Shown piece by piece: positions 1-7,243 of a stretch of DNA of 10,457 nt (the first letter of the stretch is position 1; every line of letters starts with the position of its first letter). The notes beneath the pieces were generated by a model. The model saw only the letters and a list, made by a program, of their open reading frames with translations. It was not told where the DNA came from and ran no database searches. Source of the DNA: Methanobacterium sp. (GTDB lineage: Archaea > Methanobacteriota > Methanobacteria > Methanobacteriales > Methanobacteriaceae). Made by a program: the position numbers and the translations under genes. Location of the stretch: positions 30,280 to 40,736 of the forward strand of contig PLXT01000136.1 in NCBI GenBank assembly GCA_003151535.1, in the 5' to 3' direction.

Positions 1-30
1 TAATATGGGTATGGCTTTTTTTATAATCAT
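1..30 (-). CDS. 5' end of an unidentified gene running off the left edge
   Basis: Only ten codons are inside the window, reading MIIKKAIPIL. The support is translational: a GAGGTGAT ribosome-binding site (complement of 37-44) lies six bases before the ATG, a perfect match to the archaeal anti-Shine-Dalgarno. Two lysines followed by a hydrophobic run could open a signal peptide or membrane helix, but ten residues cannot settle that. It begins 35 bases downstream of the lipoprotein stop codon on the same strand, so the two genes are probably co-transcribed. Function unknown. Confidence 0.6.
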   Translation of the reverse strand, partial: MIIKKAIPIL

Positions 31-36
31 TTATTT

Positions 37-44
37 ATCACCTC
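37..44 (-). promoter_or_regulatory. Strong ribosome-binding site GAGGTGAT
   Basis: Read on the minus strand this is GAGGTGAT, complementary to the 3' end of archaeal 16S rRNA, with a six-base spacer to the ATG at 30-28. It is the main reason for calling the partial gene at the left edge. Confidence 0.7.
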
Positions 45-65
45 AAAAAGATAATATTGTTAATT

Positions 66-440
66 CTAACTGCTTGTTGGATTTTCATTGGGATTTGTAG
101 GGTTAGCTGGATGATTTTGTCCTATTAATCCATAGCCAGTACCACTAGTTCCACTACTTCCAGTATTTCCACTGGATGTAGAAGTACTTTTTGGAGAGCT
201 CGAAGTTTTACTGTTTGTTGTGCTACTTGAAGGAGTAGCAGCTGCTGTAGATGTTGTTTTAGTTGTTCCGTTTGCAACAGTAGTTGCAGCCGTAGTATTA
301 GATGCATTACCTGTACTATTCATAGAACTATTGTTGGAGACAGTTGTGTTATTGCCATTGCTCACACAACCTGAAATTAATACACCTCCAAATACAAGAA
401 CTACTATCAAAATTGATATTAATGTTGTTTTTTGTTTCAT
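66..440 (-). CDS. Ser/Thr/Asn-rich surface lipoprotein, function unknown
   Basis: A 124-residue protein with an N-terminal lysine, a hydrophobic stretch at about 7-22 and a lipobox-like ISGC ending at Cys25, so it is probably exported and lipid-anchored at that cysteine. The mature part is almost entirely Ser, Thr, Asn, Gly and Ala, with about eight N-x-S/T sequons between residues 30 and 59 (N30, N31, N36, N37, N41, N45, N48, N57). This is the composition of an unstructured, probably N-glycosylated stalk. The C-terminus turns Gly/Pro/Asn-rich. No enzymatic or binding domain is visible, so it may be a spacer or wall-associated lipoprotein. The start is supported by AGGTGGT just upstream (about 445-451 on the complement). 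It precedes the partial gene at 1-30 by 35 bases. Confidence 0.8.
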   Translation of the reverse strand: MKQKTTLISILIVVLVFGGVLISGCVSNGNNTTVSNNSSMNSTGNASNTTAATTVANGTTKTTSTAAATPSSSTTNSKTSSSPKSTSTSSGNTGSSGTSGTGYGLIGQNHPANPTNPNENPTSS

Positions 441-656
441 ATGACCACCTTTAAAGTTAGATTATAATTTGTTGTCATCTAATTTAAACTAATGGTTTGT
501 TTGATGTTGAATTTAATCAAAAACATTGAAAAACGTATTATAAAATGTGTTTTCGATGTAATTTTTTACTGTAATTCAAATCAATAAACCAATAAATCTA
601 TTATTTCTTATGTATAACTGGTAATAAAATAATTCTAAAATAGAATATAATCTGAT

Positions 657-666
657 AAAAAAGAAA
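657..666 (-). terminator. Oligo-T terminator of the protease gene
   Basis: On the minus strand the sequence TTTCTTTTTT lies about 33 bases after the protease stop codon. Archaeal RNA polymerase terminates on such U-tracts without needing a hairpin. This is a sequence-only call. Confidence 0.4.
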
Positions 667-698
667 CATACATCACAAAATATTAATTAAAATAATCC

Positions 699-2636
699 CT
701 ATTTTTTCCTTGTAACAATAAATCCGCCCATTAAAATTATAAGACCCATAAATAGTGGAATGACCGGAATTCCAGTTTTTTGCATTGGAATTAGATTTTC
801 ATGGGGAGAATTCCCTTTATTTACAATATTCAAACTTATATAATTTTTAGTAAGACTCACCATGTTGTTATATAAATTTGGGTCAAATGATGATGAACTT
901 ACAACCGCATTATTTGTAAAACCAAATCCATGGTTTAATATACATTTGATTATCAGAGTTGCTAAAGCCCCATTAGGGAGATTTCCTATATTCCACACAC
1001 CTGTCTGAGCATTATATGTTCCATAGTTACATATATATGAAAGATAAGTTAATTCTGGAGGTAACATATCATTAACAATTGTGTTAAGTGCCTGACCCGG
1101 TCCATTATTTCGTACAGTTATAGTTAATAAAACTTCCTTCTTAAAGTGATCATTTATGTTTTTAATTGTTTCATTAATAGCTAAATCGGCTGCTTTTCCT
1201 ATAGTAAATGCTTTTAAACAGACATTTGCATTTGGAAGGATGCTGGTTAGATCCTCCCATGAGTAACCATCTTCACTAACATAACTTTCTCCAGGATTAG
1301 CAGTTGCCTTGCTGCTGTAACTAGCTAAAGGATATTCAATAGTTATGGGGTATAAATCGTTAGGTGAATTTAATTCAACAACCACGCTAAATTTTTGCCC
1401 CTTAAGTAAATTTACAATTTTATTGAGTTGTATTGTTTTGTATCCTTCTGAACTTATAATTCCACTTTGAGAGTCTACTAACACACCATCTACCGGACTA
1501 TTACCTTTAGGATTTAAATAAACATATATATTATAGCTGGAATTTGGACTAAAAACATAAAAACTAGATGCTTCTAACTTTTCGTTGCCGTTAGATTTGA
1601 AAATATTTGAAAACCAGCCCACATCACTATCATAGCCCAAGTTTCCTACAGCACCGTATGGATCATACTGGTATATATTGTCATAATTGTTGGTTGGTTC
1701 TGCGTCCATAAAAACAACGTTGTAATCACTGTTGGCCAGATATTCATCATAATATGAAACATAAAAATATCCATTGTTTCCCCAGTCAGAACCCCAACTA
1801 TTTCTTACTATAAATGCTCCATTACCCGGTGCTCCATTAATAAAATTGTCCTTGCTATAGTTATCATCCCAGCCCACTATATCCACAGCATGATTTACAT
1901 CCAATGATCCATTGTAATAATATCCGTCAGTTATTGGATTAAAATAAGAATCATCATAAGTCATTAAACTATAAACAGCACCATATTCCATGATAGCATT
2001 TTTAATTTGACTGTTATCGATTGTTCCTGTACTGTTACGGGGATCTATTAATACAGTGTCTTGAACATGTTTCACCACTGTTAATCCAGATGGAGAATAA
2101 CTACTGTACTCGTTGAACGGGTCTTGTGTAGATGTTACAGGCCCACTATATCTGGTTAAGTATGCTGTGGCCTCCTCCCAACTTCCGGCATCATCAGCTT
2201 CACGATCAAATCCTTGAGGATAACTGCTGCTAAGAATATTTTTCATATTATTTTCTGAAAAATTCCAAGTTTCATTGGGAAGAAGACATGACTCCAATGA
2301 ACCTAAAGATGCAAATGCCCAGCATACCCCACTAAAACCTTGATCCTCTACGGGTGGGAGTTTTCCAAGAAGTCTAAGATCATAATATGATGGCAGAATA
2401 GATATGGAGTGTGTTATATTCTTTGTACCATTTGAATTATTAGATTTATTCAAATTTTCTGTAACACTTATATTTTTTATTAAAATAGAATTATTCTGTA
2501 CTGTTTTCGAATCATTTAATGAGGTATGTGTGGTATTATTAACTTGTGCTGCTGAAGCCCCTCCACAAATTAATAGGGATAAGAATATTCCTAAAACTAA
2601 AATTAAACCCCAATAATGATTTTTATACGTAAACAT
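699..2636 (-). CDS. Secreted, membrane-anchored C1A (papain-like) cysteine protease with DUF11 domain
   Basis: A 645-residue multidomain surface protease. Residues 1-30 form a signal peptide ending in GASAAQ. A Asn/Thr-rich linker follows to about 80, then the peptidase domain to about 310. Papain-family catalytic residues are all present: oxyanion Gln99 and nucleophile Cys105 (EDQGFSGVCWAFA), His249 (DVNHAVDIVGW) and Asn279 (RNSWG). Residues about 318-480 resemble the beta-rich lectin-like domain common after the peptidase in methanogen members. Residues about 482-598 are a DUF11 (PF01345) surface repeat, recognisable from VRNNGPGQA. A hydrophobic helix at about 622-641 followed by TRKK anchors the C-terminus in the membrane. 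The protein should act outside the cell, on self or foreign surface proteins; the substrate is unknown. No prodomain is obvious. It appears monocistronic, with a TATA box at 2692-2700 and only a weak ribosome-binding site. Confidence 0.92.
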   Translation of the reverse strand: MFTYKNHYWGLILVLGIFLSLLICGGASAAQVNNTTHTSLNDSKTVQNNSILIKNISVTENLNKSNNSNGTKNITHSISILPSYYDLRLLGKLPPVEDQGFSGVCWAFASLGSLESCLLPNETWNFSENNMKNILSSSYPQGFDREADDAGSWEEATAYLTRYSGPVTSTQDPFNEYSSYSPSGLTVVKHVQDTVLIDPRNSTGTIDNSQIKNAIMEYGAVYSLMTYDDSYFNPITDGYYYNGSLDVNHAVDIVGWDDNYSKDNFINGAPGNGAFIVRNSWGSDWGNNGYFYVSYYDEYLANSDYNVVFMDAEPTNNYDNIYQYDPYGAVGNLGYDSDVGWFSNIFKSNGNEKLEASSFYVFSPNSSYNIYVYLNPKGNSPVDGVLVDSQSGIISSEGYKTIQLNKIVNLLKGQKFSVVVELNSPNDLYPITIEYPLASYSSKATANPGESYVSEDGYSWEDLTSILPNANVCLKAFTIGKAADLAINETIKNINDHFKKEVLLTITVRNNGPGQALNTIVNDMLPPELTYLSYICNYGTYNAQTGVWNIGNLPNGALATLIIKCILNHGFGFTNNAVVSSSSFDPNLYNNMVSLTKNYISLNIVNKGNSPHENLIPMQKTGIPVIPLFMGLIILMGGFIVTRKK

Positions 2637-2691
2637 TTATTATTCTTTCTCTTTTTATAGATTATTATTAGATTTAGGTTATCTAAATATT

Positions 2692-2700
2692 TTTATAAAA
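2692..2700 (-). promoter_or_regulatory. TATA box of the protease gene
   Basis: On the minus strand TTTTATAAA lies about 60 bases before the ATG at 2636. Transcription starting about 25 bases downstream, near 2671, would give a leader of about 34 bases. Confidence 0.45.
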
Positions 2701-2956
2701 ATCTTTCAAATAAAAATAATTTAGGCACAATTTTAAATACCCAATGATCGATTTTTGTTAGTTTAATAATTCTTTAAATATGGAAAATTTTTTAGAATCG
2801 TTTAATTAAAAATTAAAACAATTTTAATAAATCAAAATTTATTATTCTAGTGAAATTGTTATGCGCAACCAATTTTTTTATGAAAATTTGAGAAACACTC
2901 AAATAATGACTATCAAATATAGGGGAAGTAACCTATTTTTGATGTTGATTTATTCT

Positions 2957-2964
2957 AAAAAAAA
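2957..2964 (-). terminator. Oligo-T terminator of the 72-residue gene
   Basis: Eight consecutive T residues on the minus strand begin about ten bases after the stop codon at 2975-2977. This is a typical archaeal U-tract terminator and supports the small gene being a real transcription unit. Confidence 0.45.
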
Positions 2965-2974
2965 TTATGAAAAT

Positions 2975-3193
2975 TTATATTCCTTCACCCCTCACAATTG
3001 GATACTCATATCCCAGAAGATTGTCTATGAGTACAACGCGTATATATTTCTCTTGTCTTTCTGACATTTGATTATAAGTAATTTTAATGGTTTCAGACCC
3101 TATTACTATTCTGTCAATAGAAGAGTCAGAACGAGCATCGTACATTTTTTTCTGGTCAATTTCAAACTCTACATCTACCCATGACACATCCAC
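2975..3193 (-). CDS. Small soluble protein, 72 residues, function unknown
   Basis: I do not recognise this protein. It starts with GTG, and GTGGTGAT (complement of 3197-3204) lies three bases upstream, a good archaeal ribosome-binding site that fixes the start. The sequence has balanced charge (many Asp, Glu, Lys and Arg), no signal peptide and no membrane helix. It alternates short beta-like segments such as WVDVEFEI, IDRIVIG, TIKITYN and YIRVVLIDNLL, suggesting a small beta-rich cytoplasmic domain. There are no cysteines, so zinc or iron-sulfur binding through Cys is excluded. It stands alone, divergent from the rubrerythrin operon across a 274-base gap and followed by a T-tract. A shared regulatory region with the redox operon is possible but unproven. 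Confidence 0.7.
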   Translation of the reverse strand: MDVSWVDVEFEIDQKKMYDARSDSSIDRIVIGSETIKITYNQMSERQEKYIRVVLIDNLLGYEYPIVRGEGI

Positions 3194-3296
3194 ATTATCA
3201 CCACAATAAATTTTAGTTTTTATATCAAATAATTATTGTTAATCTTTAAGTTATCAAAAGTATTTAGGATTTGAAACAATAAACCTTTTTTGGATC

Positions 3297-3413
3297 GTTA
3301 TGAAATAGATTGAGTAATAATTTCTTTTTTTATAGATAAAAATCTGATATTATCCATTTTGTTTAGATTTAAAATTAATTTTTTAATTCAAATAATTAAT
3401 AAGGTTTCATAAC
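3297..3413. repeat. Inverted 9-bp motif pair upstream of rubrerythrin
   Basis: GTTATGAAA at 3297-3305 is matched by its exact reverse complement TTTCATAAC at 3405-3413, and the flanks are similar (GATCC versus AACC after the motif). The right copy ends 14 bases before the rubrerythrin TATA box, where an archaeal regulator could act. A 9-bp match in a region this AT-rich is close to chance expectation, so this is only a candidate. Confidence 0.25.
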
Positions 3414-3427
3414 AACCAAACTAAAAA

Positions 3428-3435
3428 TTTATAGT
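3428..3435 (+). promoter_or_regulatory. TATA box of the rubrerythrin-desulfoferrodoxin operon
   Basis: TTTATAGT is preceded by an A-rich element (CTAAAAA) compatible with a BRE. The predicted start site is near 3456, leaving a leader of about 12 bases before the ATG at 3468. GTGGTAAT immediately before the ATG is a poorly spaced ribosome-binding site, so translation may rely on a very short leader. Confidence 0.45.
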
Positions 3436-3467
3436 ACAGTAGTTACAAATACTAATCCAGTGGTAAT

Positions 3468-4049
3468 ATGAAAAAAACATTGGAGAATTTATCTAAAGCA
3501 TTCATTGGTGAAAGCCAAGCAAGAAACAGATACACCTTGTATTCTAAAATAGCTAAAAATGAAGGGTACGTTCAAATTTCAGATATCTTTCTCATTACAG
3601 CAGACAATGAAAGAGAACACGCAAAATGGCTATTTAGAATGATCCAGGATCTAAAAAAAGAGTTTGACGATGTTGATGCAGTTACTGTAGAGGCTGAGGC
3701 CCCTCTGGTAATGGCAACCACACCCGAAAATATTAAAGCAGCAATAGCTGGAGAACACTATGAAAATAGTGAAATGTACCCAGGATTTGCAGACATTGCT
3801 GATGACGAGGGACTAGATGACGTTGCCATAAGACTACGAGCAATTGGTAGGGCAGAGGAGCACCACGAAGCAAGGTACAAAAAACTTTTAGACATAGTAG
3901 AATCAGGTACAGTTCTAGAAAAGGACCATGAAGTCAAATGGGTCTGCACCAAATGTGGTTATGTCCACACAGCAACCCAACCACCATTAAAATGTCCTGC
4001 ATGCGACCATGAAAGTAAATACTATGAAATATTATGTGAGGAGTACTGA
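3468..4049 (+). CDS. rbr: Rubrerythrin (non-haem diiron peroxidase)
   Basis: A 193-residue protein of standard length for the family. The N-terminal ferritin-like four-helix domain (about 1-145) carries the diiron ligand pattern: Glu15 (GESQARNRY), Glu48 and His51 (ExxH), Glu96 and Glu99 (GEHYE), Glu130 and His133 (AEEHHEARY). The C-terminal rubredoxin-like domain holds one iron through Cys160, Cys163, Cys176 and Cys179. Rubrerythrins reduce hydrogen peroxide to water in the cytoplasm of anaerobes, taking electrons from rubredoxin-type donors. Six bases separate it from desulfoferrodoxin, so both are translated from one mRNA. The pairing makes sense because the neighbour's product, peroxide, is this enzyme's substrate. 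The gene looks less AT-biased than its surroundings, consistent with high expression. Confidence 0.95.
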   Translation: MKKTLENLSKAFIGESQARNRYTLYSKIAKNEGYVQISDIFLITADNEREHAKWLFRMIQDLKKEFDDVDAVTVEAEAPLVMATTPENIKAAIAGEHYENSEMYPGFADIADDEGLDDVAIRLRAIGRAEEHHEARYKKLLDIVESGTVLEKDHEVKWVCTKCGYVHTATQPPLKCPACDHESKYYEILCEEY

Positions 4050-4055
4050 TAAAAA

Positions 4056-4442
4056 ATGTTAGAAAAAGGACAAATTTTCAGATGCAATACTTGTGGAAAC
4101 ATGTTTGAATTAATACACATAGGCGGGGGTGAAGCTGTCACTTGTTGTGGAAGTGATATGGAACGACTCAGTGACGCACCTAAAAATGTTGGTGCTGAAA
4201 AACATATTCCAATCATAGAAAAAACAGATTCTGGTGTAAAGGTTAAAGTTGGAAAAGTACAACATCCAATGGAAGAAAAACATTACATTGCTTGGATTGA
4301 GATCATAACCGATAAAGGAACTCAAAGAGCCTTTCTCAAACCAGGTATGGTACCCGAAGCAGAATTCATGGTTGACGACGTCAACAATTTAATAGCAAGG
4401 GAATACTGTATAATTCATGGACTATGGAGAAGTATGGACTGA
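4056..4442 (+). CDS. dfx: Desulfoferrodoxin (superoxide reductase)
   Basis: A 128-residue two-iron (class I) superoxide reductase. The N-terminal desulforedoxin-like centre uses Cys10, Cys13, Cys30 and Cys31 (CNTC and TCCG). The C-terminal catalytic centre shows Glu48-Lys49-His50 (AEKHIP), His70, His76, Cys118 and His121, the expected His4-Cys set with the Glu and Lys that assist catalysis. It reduces superoxide to hydrogen peroxide without making oxygen, which suits a strict anaerobe. It follows rubrerythrin by six bases, with a GAGGAG ribosome-binding site at 4038-4043 inside the end of rubrerythrin, implying translational coupling. A seven-T tract follows about 18 bases after the stop. No residue of either metal site is missing. 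Confidence 0.95.
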   Translation: MLEKGQIFRCNTCGNMFELIHIGGGEAVTCCGSDMERLSDAPKNVGAEKHIPIIEKTDSGVKVKVGKVQHPMEEKHYIAWIEIITDKGTQRAFLKPGMVPEAEFMVDDVNNLIAREYCIIHGLWRSMD

Positions 4443-4452
4443 TTAATATCCA

Positions 4453-4466
4453 TTTCTTCTTTTTTT
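4453..4466 (+). terminator. Oligo-T terminator of the redox operon
   Basis: TTCTTC followed by seven T residues lies directly downstream of the desulfoferrodoxin stop codon, as expected for archaeal intrinsic termination. Confidence 0.5.
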
Positions 4467-4547
4467 AATATTATTTTAGCTTGATTTGATCAAATTATTT
4501 TGACTTTGATTATAAAATATTCTTTTATATGTCTTTTCTTGAAACAT

Positions 4548-5070
4548 TTATAACAAAAATATTTGAATGATTTTTATAGGAATATTTGTGAAATTAAGAA
4601 GATAAACCGTCTTATTGATGAAAATTAGTACAGATATAAGGGATAGTAAAATCTGATACGTAGCTCTATATAGTGATAGCAAAAATATCGATACTATTTT
4701 TTTTAATTTAATCATTTCTACAAAACAAACTGATAATTTGCTGTATACTATTCTATCATTTGAATATAACTCGATAAAAATAATTGTCAATATTAAAATT
4801 ATTATCCCTTTTTTCAGGTCTTGTATGATTTAATTAATCTACTTCTATTTTCTGTAATTTTTTTATTTTCATCTAAATCATTGGAAGTATTTGAAATTAA
4901 TCTCATTAAAATCTCATTTTCAGTTTAGAATAATATTTTTCAGTTAATTTTTTAGGATTAATTGTTGCTAAATCTGATACACTATAAGATTCAATTGAAA
5001 CGAATAATGCAGAAACTAAAAAAGTATATGGAATTAATAACAAGGCATTAATAATAAATCGTTTAATAGT
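4548..5070 (-). pseudogene. Frameshifted remnant of a small membrane protein
   Basis: Three minus-strand open segments join end to end in different frames: 5070-4906 (54 residues, no start codon), 4906-4814 (30 residues, its ATG overlapping the previous stop as TAATG) and 4829-4548 (93 codons). The first reads like real protein: a helix FIINALLLIPYTFLVSALFV, then SIESYSVSDLATINPKKL. Joining the pieces by two frameshifts gives helix, a charged loop (MRLISNTSNDLDENKKITEN continuing to LIKSY), then a helix (KKGIIILILTIIFIEL). That layout resembles several small multi-helix membrane protein families, but I cannot name one. Support is best over about 4755-5070; the end of the third segment may be chance. 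The N-terminus is missing, with the glycosyltransferase gene lying where it would be. Confidence 0.4.
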
Positions 5071-5115
5071 TTATGAAATACTAATAAGACATACCATATA
5101 ACCAGATTATATTCC

Positions 5116-5121
5116 TGAGGA
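5116..5121 (+). promoter_or_regulatory. Ribosome-binding site TGAGGA of the glycosyltransferase
   Basis: TGAGGA lies five bases before the ATG at 5127 and fixes that start. A TATA-like TTTATGAAATA near 5070-5080 could drive it, but the region is too AT-rich to be sure. Confidence 0.55.
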
Positions 5122-5126
5122 ATTTT

Positions 5127-6710
5127 ATGCGTATACTAAATTGTAATATTACACTAAAAAAGCCTATTATCAAATCGAAAATTGATATTAGACTGATTAT
5201 TATTTTAATTATTTATCTAATTTTAGGAATTATCCTATTTAGATACTACCAATATCAAATTAACAATGATGGGATAGGATATATAAATATTGCTCATTCA
5301 TACATGTCAGGTAATGTTTATGGATCAATTAGTGATTACTGGGGACCTCTTTTATCTTGGTTATTAATTCCTTTTCTTTTCTTCGGACATACTCCTTTAG
5401 CGGGGTTACAATCAACAAAGTTATTATCTATTATCATAGGATTTTTTACAATAATTGGTATAAGACAGCTTTCTTATAGATTAGAGATGAGTGAAGTTAT
5501 TAGAACTGTTGTACTTTTAATGTTTGTTCCTTTAATTTTATATTTTGCATTGAGTATTATAACCCCTGATTTGCTTATGGTTTGTGTTTTCATTTATTAT
5601 TTAGAAATAATATTTAATTTAGAATATCCTAATAAGTTGTCTAATGGAGCATTATGTGGAATATTCGGTGCATTGGCTTATCTATCTAAAAGTTATGGAT
5701 TTACCTTTTTTATTGCCACCTTTTTAATCTTTAATCTATTTCAATATTTCCGGAATTCAGATAGATACGGGAGAGAAAAAGTAATCAAAAATTTAGTATT
5801 AGGATTTGTAATATTTTTAATGATAAGTGGCCTTTGGATTGGTTTAATAAGTATAAAAGATCAAAAATTAACATTTGGAACAGCTGGAGAATATAATTAC
5901 GCACTGGTTGGCCCCCAATCACAAGGAGTTCCAGACTACATAGAAGGAATTCATAATCCAAATCAAATTAATTCAAAACTCATCCCAAAACAATGGAGTC
6001 CGTTTAAATCTTGGAATAACTTCAATTATCAAATAAACTTGATATGGAATAATACCTTGAAAATCGGAACCATACTAACCAATTTCTCAATTTTATCATT
6101 GTTAATAATTTTAGCTTATATCATAATGTGTATTCAGCCACCTCGTAAACTGCTCTCACAAAATGTATTATACTATCTTGTTACAGTACTCATTTTAGCA
6201 GGTAGTTTCGTTGTAGTTGTTGTTGAAGAGAGATATATATGGCTCATTTTTGTTCTGTTGATATTAATGGGCGGATATTTAATTAATTTATTATTTAAAA
6301 TAGATTTCTTTACTAAAGATAAGTTTTCTAATGTAAGGAAAACCTTAGTTTTAGTAGCTTTTGCATTTTTATTTATAACTATGCCTATAAATTATCTATT
6401 ACAAAATGTTAATACTGGAGAAGACAGTTATTATCAGAGTAATATATTAAATCAATATGGTGTGCATGGTAATGTAGCATCTAATGATAATTTACCACAG
6501 ATAAATTATTTGGCATATTGCATGAATATTACATCATTTGGACAGCCCCAAAACAATATTAGTGCTTCAAAACTTAGAAGTGAATTAAAAAAATATAAAA
6601 TTGATTATTATTTTATTTGGGACAATTCAAACCAGTCCACCTATATGGGAAATTATAGTGAAATTACTAATGGAAAAATAAAAAATTTAAAAGTTTATTC
6701 TTTAAATTAA
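5127..6710 (+). CDS. GT-C-type membrane glycosyltransferase (PMT_2/ArnT-like)
   Basis: A 527-residue protein with about 10 or more hydrophobic helices from residue 21 to 425 and a soluble C-terminal tail of about 100 residues. After the first helix the motif NNDGIGYINIAHSYMSG (Asp48) matches the acidic first outer loop of GT-C enzymes, whose Asp is catalytic. GPLLSWLL (73-80), ITPDLL (145-150) and VEERY (Glu368-Arg369) also fit PMT_2/ArnT-like proteins. Such enzymes move a sugar from a lipid-phosphate donor to a lipid, glycan or protein on the outer face of the membrane; donor and acceptor here are unknown. The family call rests on topology and motifs. A GtrA protein and a UGM-like enzyme lie downstream, and a decayed second C-terminus sits between them, so the locus once held two such enzymes. 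The start has a good TGAGGA site. Confidence 0.75.
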   Translation: MRILNCNITLKKPIIKSKIDIRLIIILIIYLILGIILFRYYQYQINNDGIGYINIAHSYMSGNVYGSISDYWGPLLSWLLIPFLFFGHTPLAGLQSTKLLSIIIGFFTIIGIRQLSYRLEMSEVIRTVVLLMFVPLILYFALSIITPDLLMVCVFIYYLEIIFNLEYPNKLSNGALCGIFGALAYLSKSYGFTFFIATFLIFNLFQYFRNSDRYGREKVIKNLVLGFVIFLMISGLWIGLISIKDQKLTFGTAGEYNYALVGPQSQGVPDYIEGIHNPNQINSKLIPKQWSPFKSWNNFNYQINLIWNNTLKIGTILTNFSILSLLIILAYIIMCIQPPRKLLSQNVLYYLVTVLILAGSFVVVVVEERYIWLIFVLLILMGGYLINLLFKIDFFTKDKFSNVRKTLVLVAFAFLFITMPINYLLQNVNTGEDSYYQSNILNQYGVHGNVASNDNLPQINYLAYCMNITSFGQPQNNISASKLRSELKKYKIDYYFIWDNSNQSTYMGNYSEITNGKIKNLKVYSLN

Positions 6711-6787
6711 TTTTTAATTAAAATTATTCCATTTTTCATATTTCTTTCTTCAATAAAAATTCTTAAAGAGAAATTCTATTCACTTGA

Positions 6788-6818
6788 TTTTTTTTGTTTT
6801 ATTTTTTTATAAATTTTT
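6788..6818 (+). terminator. T-rich terminator region after the glycosyltransferase
   Basis: Four T-runs of eight, four, seven and five bases, separated by single G or A residues or short A-rich gaps, lie 78-108 bases after the stop codon. Clustered U-tracts are the usual archaeal termination signal. Confidence 0.45.
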
Positions 6819-6897
6819 GGTGGCATTCTAACATTTTTGCGGGTGGTTTTTTTGTAATTTTTATCTATTTTTGTTATATATTCATAATTTTTTTTGT

Positions 6898-6909
6898 TAG
6901 CGTTCGCTA
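6898..6909. repeat. Short hairpin TAGCG-TT-CGCTA
   Basis: A perfect 5-bp inverted repeat with a two-base TT loop. It resembles the longer TAGCTTGC-TT-GCAAGCTA hairpin at 9517-9534 in ends and loop. A further CGCTAAC at 6974-6980 complements GTTAGCG at 6896-6902. Function unknown. Confidence 0.35.
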
Positions 6910-7007
6910 GGTTGTGACAGAATTTTTTATTACTAAAATCAAATTAGTTATATCAAAATAAAAAAATAGGTATCGCTAACATTAATCGTCTTTTAAGTAC
7001 AAGTTAA

Positions 7008-7188
7008 TATGGATTCTCCAACCCCAACATGACCAATAATGTCTTAAAGCAGAGTTTAAAAATATAGAATAAACTACTACTTTGTTTGGGGAAACTCAAA
7101 TAACGATGCCCTATTATCTAAATATACAAAAGTAAATAATGGTAATATACCTAATTTAAGGATTTATGCAGTTAATGGTGGGAAATAA
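7008..7188 (+). pseudogene. C-terminal remnant of a second GT-C glycosyltransferase
   Basis: Two open segments in different frames align with the last 58 residues of the intact enzyme upstream. The first (7008-7061) reads YGFSNPNMTNNVLKQSLK, against SFGQPQNNISASKLRSELKK. The second (7063-7188) reads YRINYYFVWGNSNND, continuing to NGNIPNLRIYAVNGGK and a TAA stop, against YKIDYYFIWDNSNQS and NGKIKNLKVYSLN. The frame changes inside an A-run at 7058-7062, and the first frame hits a stop at 7065-7067. There is no start codon and no membrane domain. The simplest reading is a former tandem paralogue whose front was deleted. The divergence from the intact copy shows it is an old paralogue rather than a recent duplication. 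Confidence 0.8.
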
Positions 7189-7243
7189 ACTATACTTATC
7201 CGTAAATGAGATTAATTAATTGAATTTATACAACTCTTTAAAT

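Larger units (their letters stand above)
2637..2974. other. Intergenic stretch between the protease and the 72-residue gene
   Basis: This 338-base, very AT-rich gap holds the protease promoter (TATA at 2692-2700) and an A-run at 2957-2964 that is a T-tract terminator for the small minus-strand gene. A plus-strand reading frame from 2861 has no ribosome-binding site and overlaps the small gene, so I do not call it. Nothing else is visible. Confidence 0.5.
4443..5126. other. Gene-poor gap holding a decayed minus-strand gene
   Basis: This 684-base stretch has no intact gene on the plus strand. It contains the redox-operon terminator, the frameshifted minus-strand remnant described separately (4548-5070) and, at its right end, the glycosyltransferase ribosome-binding site (TGAGGA at 5116-5121). 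No tRNA-like or repeat structure is visible. Confidence 0.5.

Noticed and set aside
125..444. Long overlapping frames on both strands within the lipoprotein gene
   Set aside because: They are shadows of a low-complexity Ser/Thr repeat region, which stays open in several frames.
2861..3064. Plus-strand reading frame of 67 residues
   Set aside because: No ribosome-binding site, Asn/Phe/Tyr-rich chance composition, and it overlaps the better-supported minus-strand gene at 2975-3193.
4743..5070. Minus-strand remnant as an intact two-gene operon with a TAATG overlap
   Set aside because: The first segment lacks a start codon and ribosome-binding site, and the second is only 30 codons long. A frameshifted single gene is simpler.
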